Source: an uncultured Ideonella sp.
GTDB taxonomy: Bacteria > Pseudomonadota > Gammaproteobacteria > Burkholderiales > Burkholderiaceae
Assembly (NCBI GenBank): GCA_946479475.1
Contig: CAMLGG010000297.1
Coordinates: 1 to 6,382 of the forward strand
Length of the DNA stretch: 6,382 nt
Direction: 5' to 3'
Made by a program: the position numbers and the translations under genes. This document shows positions 1 to 6,382 of the stretch, in pieces. Within the stretch, counting starts at the first letter, position 1. Every line of letters begins with the position of its first letter. The notes beneath the pieces are model-generated. The model had not been told where the DNA came from. It saw nothing but the letters and a program-made list of their open reading frames with translations, and did no database searches.

Positions 1-213
1 GCCGCCGACGTGCCCGCCGAGGCCAAGGCCAAGCTCGACCAGGTCAAGGCCGGCCTGAAGGACGGCAGCTTCTCGATCTGGAAGGGCCCGATCGTCGACA
101 ACAACGGCAAGGAGGTCGTCGCCAAGGACACGGTGGCCGACGACGCCTTCCTGTCGGGCATCAAGTTCTACGTCAAGGGCGTGGAAGGGAAGGTGCCGGG
201 CGACGGCAAGTAG
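1..213 (+). CDS. BMP/PnrA-like ABC transporter substrate-binding protein, C-terminal fragment
   Basis: The reading frame is open from base 1 to a TAG at 211-213, so this is the last 70 codons of a gene that begins before the window. The tail contains WKGPI-DNNGK near the middle and then KFYVKGVEGKVPG at the end. The order GPI-D-N-G-K, then a (W/F)YV-GV-GK-P close, is typical of the C-terminus of BMP family lipoproteins, the binding components of nucleoside and purine ABC importers such as PnrA and BmpA. The protein would act in the periplasm, delivering ligand to membrane permeases presumably encoded upstream. A GTG at 10-12 is in frame but is only an internal valine. Family assignment rests on about 70 residues, so the ligand cannot be judged from this fragment; nucleosides are the family norm. 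A GC-rich hairpin follows within about 20 bases and probably ends the transcript. Confidence 0.75.
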   Translation, partial: AADVPAEAKAKLDQVKAGLKDGSFSIWKGPIVDNNGKEVVAKDTVADDAFLSGIKFYVKGVEGKVPGDGK

Positions 214-233
214 GCCGCTTGAGCCTCCTGCGC

Positions 234-263
234 AAGGGCCGCCGGTGCGAGCCCGCGGCCTTT
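234..263 (+). terminator. candidate rho-independent terminator after the BMP gene
   Basis: AAGGGCCGC (234-242) can pair with GCGGCCTTT (255-263) in a 9-bp stem with one G-T wobble and a 12-base loop. The T run is partly inside the stem and is followed by CTC. It lies 20 bases after the stop codon of the BMP gene. The T tract is short, so termination may be leaky. It would separate the BMP operon from the three-paralog cluster. Confidence 0.45.
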
Positions 264-277
264 CTCGGCCCGCGGCC
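251..277 (+). repeat. 10-bp direct repeat, GCCCGCGGCC
   Basis: The ten bases GCCCGCGGCC occur at 251-260 and again at 268-277, separated by TTTCTCG. Each copy contains the palindrome CCGCGG. The first copy overlaps the descending arm of the candidate terminator. It lies 73 to 99 bases before the first paralog's start, so it could be a tandem operator, but in DNA this GC-rich it could also be chance. Confidence 0.3.
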
Positions 278-335
278 GGGTGTCCACCGCACGCGGCCGA
301 TTCCGTCTGGTTGTTCGTGCCGATCACACGACCTG

Positions 336-344
336 AGGAAGGAG
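336..344 (+). promoter_or_regulatory. ribosome binding site deciding the start of the first paralog
   Basis: AGGAAGGAG ends 5 bases before the ATG at 350. It is the strongest Shine-Dalgarno match in the region and fixes the start at 350 rather than at an in-frame GTG at 245, which has no comparable site and would add a non-signal-like stretch ahead of the Tat motif. Confidence 0.75.
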
Positions 345-349
345 TCGCC

Positions 350-1243
350 ATGGTCCATCCCCTGCCGCCCGCCGGCGCCACGACCGTCATCGGGACACGC
401 CGACGCTCGGTGCTGCAGAACGGCGTCGCCCTCGCCGCCGCCTGCGCCACCTGGCCCGCGCACGCACTCGGGCGTGCCGACTCCCGCGGCCGCTTCGGCC
501 TGGACGCGGACTACGGTCCCGCATTGGACGAGGTGGTCCTGCTGCCCTGGAACCGCACCCAGTTCCAGGCCGGGACCGACCTTTCGCTGCAGCCCGACGG
601 CAAGGTGCTGGTCAACACCAGCGGGCTTTACGAGGTCTCGCTGTCTATCGACTGGGACCTGAAAGCCGGGCGCGACGTCGCCCTGCGGCAGACCGGCGTG
701 CGCCGCCAGCGCAAGGGCCAGCCCGATTCGCCGCTGGAGGCGCACGAGCGCGTGATCTTCGGCGACCTGCCGGGCTCATCCGCCCCCGAGACGGCCCGCT
801 TCAAGGGCGCCTGGACCCCGCCGGACATTCCGCTGGGGACGATCGTGACGGTCGACGTGACGGTGTCGCCCGCCGGCGTCGTCCGGCCGGGGGACACCGC
901 GCAGGCCTCGCACACCCAGCTGCGCGATGGCGCGATGCCGCCCGAGGCCCTGGCCGCGCTGATCATCCAGGCCAAGGTGGTGGCGGACGACACGGTGCGG
1001 GTCACGCTCTACAACCCGACCGTCGCCGAAGGCATCCGCATCCCGGCCGGCAACCTGAACGTCGTGGCCATGAGCGCGGTCAAGTCGGCTGGCGGCTCGG
1101 GCGACGGCTGGCATCCGCTTCACAGCCCCTCGGTGGTGCTGGAGGCGGGCGACAAGGTCTACGCCACCGTGCGCCACCACGTGGCCGGCTCGCTGGTGCA
1201 GGCCACCAAGATGAGCTTCCTGCAGATCGACCGGCTCGAGTAG
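350..1243 (+). CDS. Tat-exported protein of an unrecognised paralogous family, copy 1
   Basis: 297 residues; I do not recognise a named family. The N-terminus has a twin-arginine signal: R17-R19 followed by SVLQ, a hydrophobic stretch (about 25-34) and an AHA cleavage site (37-39). It should be exported folded to the periplasm or beyond. The mature part contains no cysteine. It carries the shared motif ladder: GTD (75-77), DGKV (83-86), GLYE (92-95), DW (101-102), LRQTG (112-116), GQPD (123-126), HER (132-134), PAG (174-176), PGD (180-182), AKVV (208-211), GSGDGW (249-254), AGDKVY (266-271) and LQIDRL (291-296). The alternating polar/hydrophobic runs and the GLYE and GD-VY elements look like beta strands of a jelly roll, which is inference. 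It is about half identical by eye to the third copy and is the most divergent of the three. Cys32 in the signal has a poor lipobox context (A-A-A-C), so I do not call it a lipoprotein. Confidence 0.8.
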   Translation: MVHPLPPAGATTVIGTRRRSVLQNGVALAAACATWPAHALGRADSRGRFGLDADYGPALDEVVLLPWNRTQFQAGTDLSLQPDGKVLVNTSGLYEVSLSIDWDLKAGRDVALRQTGVRRQRKGQPDSPLEAHERVIFGDLPGSSAPETARFKGAWTPPDIPLGTIVTVDVTVSPAGVVRPGDTAQASHTQLRDGAMPPEALAALIIQAKVVADDTVRVTLYNPTVAEGIRIPAGNLNVVAMSAVKSAGGSGDGWHPLHSPSVVLEAGDKVYATVRHHVAGSLVQATKMSFLQIDRLE

Positions 1244-1288
1244 GGGGTCGACATGCGCGAGGAGCCGGGGCTATAACGCGCCGGTTCG

Positions 1289-1307
1289 CCTCGTGCGGCG
1301 GGCGAGG
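1289..1307 (+). other. small hairpin overlapping the copy-2 ribosome binding site
   Basis: CCTCG (1289-1293) can pair with CGAGG (1303-1307) around a 9-base loop. The right arm covers the first half of the AGGGAG Shine-Dalgarno. A 5-bp stem is weak, but it could dampen initiation of copy 2 when translation from copy 1 does not run through. Confidence 0.25.
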
Positions 1308-1310
1308 GAG
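1305..1310 (+). promoter_or_regulatory. ribosome binding site deciding the start of the second paralog
   Basis: AGGGAG ends 6 bases before the ATG at 1317. The in-frame ATG at 1311 directly abuts the site, so it has no usable spacer, and the in-frame GTG at 1293 has no clear site. I therefore start copy 2 at 1317. Confidence 0.6.
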
Positions 1311-1316
1311 ATGCCG

Positions 1317-2087
1317 ATGAGCTCACGCGCCCGCTACCTGATCCACGAAGACTTCGCCGGCAGCCCGCCCTATGCCGACGTCGTCGTCCCCTGGGACTGG
1401 GTCTGGTTCCAGCGCGGCACCGACTTCACGCTGCAGGCCGACGGCAAGGTGCTGTTCCGCACCCACGGCCTGTACGAGTTCGTCGTCTCGGCCGACTGGC
1501 AGCTGATGACCCAGCTGGACTACGACCTGCGCCAGGTGGGCCTGCGCCTGCAACGCCAGGGCCAGCCCGACGAGCCGATCGACTACCACGAGCGCATCGG
1601 CTTCCACAACACGCCGGGCTCCGATGCGCCGCGCATGGCGCGCGGGCGCCGCAAGTGGGGTCCGCTCGACATCCCGCCCGGCGGCACGGTCGGCGTCGAG
1701 CTGCAGGTCGAACCGGCCGGTGTGGCGCGGCTGGGCGACATGGCCCTGGCCGGCCACACCGCGATCAGCCTGCAGCAGATGCCGCTCGCGACGCTGCGCG
1801 CCCTGGCCCTGCACGCCAAGGTGGTGGGCCAGGACACGATCGCCGTCAGCCTGCACAACACCTCGGCCACCGAGGTGGTCCACGTCGGCAAGGGCACGCT
1901 GAAGGTCATCGCGATGACGGCGCAGTTGACGCACGGCCGCTCGGGTGACGCCTGGCAACTGGTCCACAGCGCCTCGGTCGAGATCGAGCGCGGCGACCGG
2001 GTCTATGCCGTCATTCGCCACCACGTGGAAGGCACGGTGCTGCAGACCAGCGACAGCACCTGGCTTCAGATCGATCGCCTGGCCTGA
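1317..2087 (+). CDS. paralog copy 2, lacking a signal peptide
   Basis: 256 residues of the same unrecognised family. The protein opens with MSSRARYLIHEDFAG, which lines up with the sequence just after the signal peptides of its neighbours (DSRGRFGLD in copy 1, DSRARFTLAGDFAG in copy 3). It is thus essentially a mature domain alone and should be cytoplasmic unless it is carried out by a partner. Family motifs: GTD (34-36), DGKV (42-45), GLYE (51-54), ADWQL (59-63), LRQVG (71-75), GQPDEP (82-87), HERIGF (91-96), AKVV (167-170), GRSGDAW (207-213), GDRVY (226-230) and LQIDRLA at the C-terminus. Over the roughly 237 alignable residues I count about 65% identity to copy 3. It has no cysteine. It lies 73 bases after copy 1 and 12 bases before copy 3, so it is probably co-transcribed with both. 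In-frame upstream codons (GTG 1293, ATG 1311) add only a charged MRRAREMP-like extension, not a signal. Confidence 0.8.
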   Translation: MSSRARYLIHEDFAGSPPYADVVVPWDWVWFQRGTDFTLQADGKVLFRTHGLYEFVVSADWQLMTQLDYDLRQVGLRLQRQGQPDEPIDYHERIGFHNTPGSDAPRMARGRRKWGPLDIPPGGTVGVELQVEPAGVARLGDMALAGHTAISLQQMPLATLRALALHAKVVGQDTIAVSLHNTSATEVVHVGKGTLKVIAMTAQLTHGRSGDAWQLVHSASVEIERGDRVYAVIRHHVEGTVLQTSDSTWLQIDRLA

Positions 2088-2091
2088 GGAG
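2087..2091 (+). promoter_or_regulatory. ribosome binding site of the third paralog, overlapping the copy-2 stop
   Basis: AGGAG begins on the last base of the copy-2 TGA and lies 8 bases before the ATG at 2100. The overlap lets ribosomes finishing copy 2 re-initiate on copy 3 and supports co-translation of the pair. Confidence 0.65.
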
Positions 2092-2099
2092 TCCATCTC

Positions 2100-2978
2100 A
2101 TGAAGCTGCCTTTGGATCCCGACCGCCGCCGCGCCTTCGGCCGCGGTGCCGCCCTGGCCGGCGCGGCCGCCACGGGATTCGCTGCACTGCCCGCGCGAGC
2201 CGCCACGCGCTTCGACTCCCGCGCCCGCTTCACGCTGGCCGGCGACTTCGCCGGGCCGCCCGACGCCGACGTCCTCGTGCCCTGGGGCGCGGTGCGCTTC
2301 CAGAGCGGCACCGACGTCGCGCTGCAGTCCGATGGCAAGGTGATGGTGCAGACCCACGGCCTGTACGAGTGCGTCATCTCGGCCGACTGGCAGCTCAAGA
2401 CCGGGCTGGACTACGACCTGCGGCAGATCGGCATGCGGCTGCAGCGCGCGGGCCAGCCCGACGAGCCCATCGAGGCCCACGAGCGCATCGGCTTCCTCAA
2501 CACGCCCGGGTCGGACCCGCCGTGCATGGCGCGTGCCCAGGTGGAGTGGGGGCCGCTGGACATCGCGCTCGGGCAGACCGTCGGCATCGAGCTGAAGGTG
2601 GCGCCGGCCGGCTCGGTCAAGCCCGGCGACATGGCGATCGCCTCGCACACGAAGGTCAACCAGGCCGGGTTGCCGGCCGAGGCGCTGCGCGCGCTGCTGG
2701 TCCACGCCAAGGTGGTAGACGACGACACGGTGGGCGTGTCGCTGCACAACCCGTCGATCGCCGAGGGCATCCAGGTCCGGCAAGGGATGCTCAAGGTGCT
2801 GGCCATGACCGCCCAGGCGGCTCGGGGCCGGTCGGGCGACGCCTGGCAGATCATCCACTCCGCTTCGATGGAGCTGTTCCCGGGCGACCGGGTCTATGGC
2901 GTGCTTCGGCACAAGGTCCCGGGGACCGTGCTGCAGGCCACCTACAGCAGCTACCTTCAGATCGATCGCCTGGCCTGA
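2100..2978 (+). CDS. Tat-exported protein of the same family, copy 3
   Basis: 292 residues, same unrecognised family. The signal peptide has R9-R11, then AFG (RRxF form), an alanine-rich hydrophobic stretch (about 16-30) and an ARA cleavage site (32-34), so Tat export is likely. Motifs: GTD (70-72), DGKV (78-81), GLYE (87-90), ADWQL (95-99), LRQIG (107-111), GQPDEP (118-123), HERIGF (127-132), PAG (169-171), PGD (175-177), AKVV (203-206), GRSGDAW (243-249), GDRVY (262-266) and LQIDRLA at the end. It differs from both sisters in having two mature cysteines, C91 directly after GLYE and C142 in PPCMAR; a disulfide is possible but unproven. The start at 2100 is fixed by AGGAG overlapping the previous stop. 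The last 24 bases are identical to the last 24 bases of copy 2. The function is unknown. A structural or ligand-binding beta-sandwich protein is more likely than an enzyme, because I see no catalytic motif. Confidence 0.82.
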   Translation: MKLPLDPDRRRAFGRGAALAGAAATGFAALPARAATRFDSRARFTLAGDFAGPPDADVLVPWGAVRFQSGTDVALQSDGKVMVQTHGLYECVISADWQLKTGLDYDLRQIGMRLQRAGQPDEPIEAHERIGFLNTPGSDPPCMARAQVEWGPLDIALGQTVGIELKVAPAGSVKPGDMAIASHTKVNQAGLPAEALRALLVHAKVVDDDTVGVSLHNPSIAEGIQVRQGMLKVLAMTAQAARGRSGDAWQIIHSASMELFPGDRVYGVLRHKVPGTVLQATYSSYLQIDRLA

Positions 2979-3031
2979 AGCGCCCTCTGCAGCGCCGGGC
3001 CCGCTCCTTGCATTGACCTAGGGCCAATCCC

Positions 3032-3088
3032 GATCCGGCCGGGGCGTGCGGCGGCTGGTTCGCGCAGGCCCCGGTAGTAGGATCCGGC
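3032..3088 (+). repeat. 8-bp direct repeat flanking an intergenic hairpin
   Basis: GATCCGGC occurs at 3032-3039 and at 3081-3088. The two copies bracket the hairpin at 3039-3074 in the intergenic region ahead of the importer operon. A regulator binding site is possible; the evidence is the repeat alone. Confidence 0.3.
3039..3074 (+). other. intergenic stem-loop upstream of the importer operon
   Basis: CCGGGGC (3039-3045) pairs with GCCCCGG (3068-3074). After one G-G mismatch, TGCG (3047-3050) pairs with CGCA (3063-3066), leaving a 12-base loop. No T tract follows (the next bases are TAGTAGG), so it is not a classical intrinsic terminator. It could be a rho-dependent or attenuating structure after copy 3, or part of the 5' leader of the importer. 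I see no convincing -35/-10 pair in 2979-3156; a TTGACC at 3013-3018 lacks a matching -10. Confidence 0.4.
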
Positions 3089-3142
3089 GCACCAACCAAG
3101 CCCGTGTCCGCGTCGCGTTATCTCGCGTGGGGCCCAACCCTA

Positions 3143-3148
3143 GAGGAG
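3143..3148 (+). promoter_or_regulatory. ribosome binding site of the binding-protein gene
   Basis: GAGGAG lies 8 bases before the ATG at 3157. It selects this start over an in-frame GTG at 3046 and places a good Sec signal peptide at the N-terminus. Confidence 0.75.
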
Positions 3149-3156
3149 CATTCACC

Positions 3157-3939
3157 ATGTCCCGTATTTCGACCTGGGTCGCCGGCGCTGCCGCGGCCGT
3201 CCTGATGTTCGGCGCCGGCACCGGCACAGCGGTCGCCCGCAGCGTCGATGCCATCAAGAAGGCCGGCACGGTCATCGTCGCCACCGAGGGCCAGTACGCG
3301 CCCTTCAACTTCTTCGAGGGGTCCAAGCTGACCGGCTTCGAGGTCGACCTGATGGAGGCGGTGGCCAAGAAGATGGGCCTGAAGGTCGAGTGGAAGACGC
3401 TGGGCTTCGACGCCCTGCTGACCGGCCTCGGCCAGGACCGCTGGGACATGGTGATCGCCTCGCATGGCATCACCGAGGAGCGCGCCAAGTCGGTGACCTT
3501 CACCAGCCCGCATTACTGCTCGGGCGGTGCCATCGTCACCAAGAACCCCGCGCTGAAGACCGCCAAGGACCTGGCCGGCAAGACGATCGCCGTGCAGACC
3601 GGCACGTCCTACCTGGAGTCGGCCCAGAAGATCCCGGGCGTGAAGGAGGTGAAGAACTTCCCGAAGGATCCTGACGCGCAGGCCGCCGTGATGGCCGGCC
3701 GCGCGGACGTCTGGGTGACCGACAAGTTCGTCGCCATGGACACGCTCAAGACGAACAAGAACACCGGCCTGCAGGCCACCGGCATGCTCTTCGTCGAGAA
3801 GATCGCCGCCGCGGTCGCCAAGGGAAATACCGGCCTGGCCGACGCCTACAACAAGGCGCTGGGCGAGTACATGGCCAAGGGCGGCGGCTACGAGGCGCTG
3901 TCGATGAAGTACTTCGGCGAGGACGTTCGCTGCAAGTGA
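3157..3939 (+). CDS. ABC transporter substrate-binding protein, family 3 (polar amino acid type)
   Basis: 260 residues, the normal length for the SBP_bac_3 family. A Sec signal peptide (basic start, hydrophobic 8-20, AVA cleavage site at 25-27) sends it to the periplasm, where it hands ligand to the permease encoded next. Family landmarks: YAPFNF (47-52), GFEVDL (60-65), GFDALLTGL (83-91), ITEERAKSVTFTSPHY (105-120), a TGTS stretch (148-151) and GRADVWVTDK (181-190). By comparison with HisJ-like proteins, R109 should bind the ligand carboxylate and D189 the amino group, so an amino acid or similar zwitterion is the simplest ligand. Two mature cysteines (C121 and C259) could pair. The gene is followed by a 72-base gap with a strong hairpin and then permease, ATPase and deaminase genes in one direction. 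The ligand cannot be fixed from sequence; the purine-linked downstream gene leaves room for a less ordinary one. Confidence 0.88.
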   Translation: MSRISTWVAGAAAAVLMFGAGTGTAVARSVDAIKKAGTVIVATEGQYAPFNFFEGSKLTGFEVDLMEAVAKKMGLKVEWKTLGFDALLTGLGQDRWDMVIASHGITEERAKSVTFTSPHYCSGGAIVTKNPALKTAKDLAGKTIAVQTGTSYLESAQKIPGVKEVKNFPKDPDAQAAVMAGRADVWVTDKFVAMDTLKTNKNTGLQATGMLFVEKIAAAVAKGNTGLADAYNKALGEYMAKGGGYEALSMKYFGEDVRCK

Positions 3940-3947
3940 CGTGAACG

Positions 3948-3976
3948 GGGGCGGCGCCGCCCCGGCGCGCCGCCCC
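3948..3976 (+). other. GC stem-loop between binding-protein and permease genes
   Basis: GGGGCGGCGC (3948-3957) pairs perfectly with GCGCCGCCCC (3967-3976), a 10-bp all-GC stem with a 9-base loop. The same left arm also forms a 16-bp perfect palindrome with 3956-3963, giving a shorter alternative hairpin. No T tract follows. It starts 8 bases after the binding-protein stop. Such structures commonly protect the upstream message and lower downstream expression, which would favour excess binding protein. Confidence 0.55.
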
Positions 3977-4011
3977 GCGCCCGACGAGAAGAGAAGAACG
4001 AACGCCAGACC

Positions 4012-6382
<2,371 letters not shown>

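Noticed and set aside
428..448. Lipoprotein-type cysteine in the signal of paralog 1
   Set aside because: The context A-A-A-C lacks the usual leucine at -3, and a good AHA signal-peptidase site follows, so ordinary cleavage is more likely.
1244..1316. Remnant of a signal peptide upstream of paralog 2
   Set aside because: No frame in this gap gives a twin-arginine plus hydrophobic stretch; the short ATG frame at 1252 stops after a few codons.
1323..2912. A 529-codon open frame on the - strand opposite paralogs 2 and 3
   Set aside because: The product is rich in R, G, A, H, D and low in structure-like pattern, as expected for the reverse complement of GC-rich codons. The + strand frames have ribosome binding sites, signal peptides and conserved paralogy.
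3013..3018. TTGACC as a -35 promoter element
   Set aside because: No acceptable -10 hexamer lies 16-18 bases downstream; a single hexamer is not enough to call a promoter.

Overview
The window is very G+C-rich, compact bacterial DNA with every supported gene on the + strand. Base composition, the protein families and the style of the transporter genes point to a betaproteobacterium, most likely Burkholderiales of the Rubrivivax/Leptothrix/Comamonadaceae type. That placement is inference; there is no rRNA or other phylogenetic marker here.

Layout: (1) 1-213 is the C-terminal end of a BMP/PnrA-like ABC transporter substrate-binding protein, followed by a candidate intrinsic terminator (234-263). 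(2) 350-2978 holds three consecutive paralogous genes of a family I cannot name. The first and third begin with twin-arginine (Tat) signal peptides. The second starts almost exactly where the mature domain of the others starts and has no signal. All three keep the same motif ladder (GTD..LQ.DGKV, GLYE, DW.L, LRQ.G, GQPD, HER, PAG, AKVV, SGD.W, GD.VY, LQIDRL at the extreme C-terminus), which is compatible with an all-beta, possibly C1q/TNF-like jelly-roll fold. (3) 2979-3156 is a 178-base intergenic stretch with a long hairpin and a short direct repeat. (4) 3157-5564 is a complete polar-amino-acid-type ABC importer: periplasmic binding protein, EAA-motif permease and ATPase. (5) From 5561 to the window edge is a deaminase of the adenosine-deaminase superfamily that resembles adenine deaminases (yeast Aah1, Pseudomonas PA0148) more than true adenosine deaminases. 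It is cut off before its last metal ligand.

The permease, ATPase and deaminase genes are joined by two ATGA overlaps, so they are probably translated from one message. The binding-protein gene is separated from the permease by a GC-rich stem-loop of the kind that often lets binding proteins be made in excess. A BMP-type (nucleoside-class) binding protein on one side and an adenine deaminase on the other suggests a purine uptake and salvage neighbourhood. The importer, however, retains the residues expected to bind an amino-acid backbone. The triplicated family between them is the least explained part of the window.
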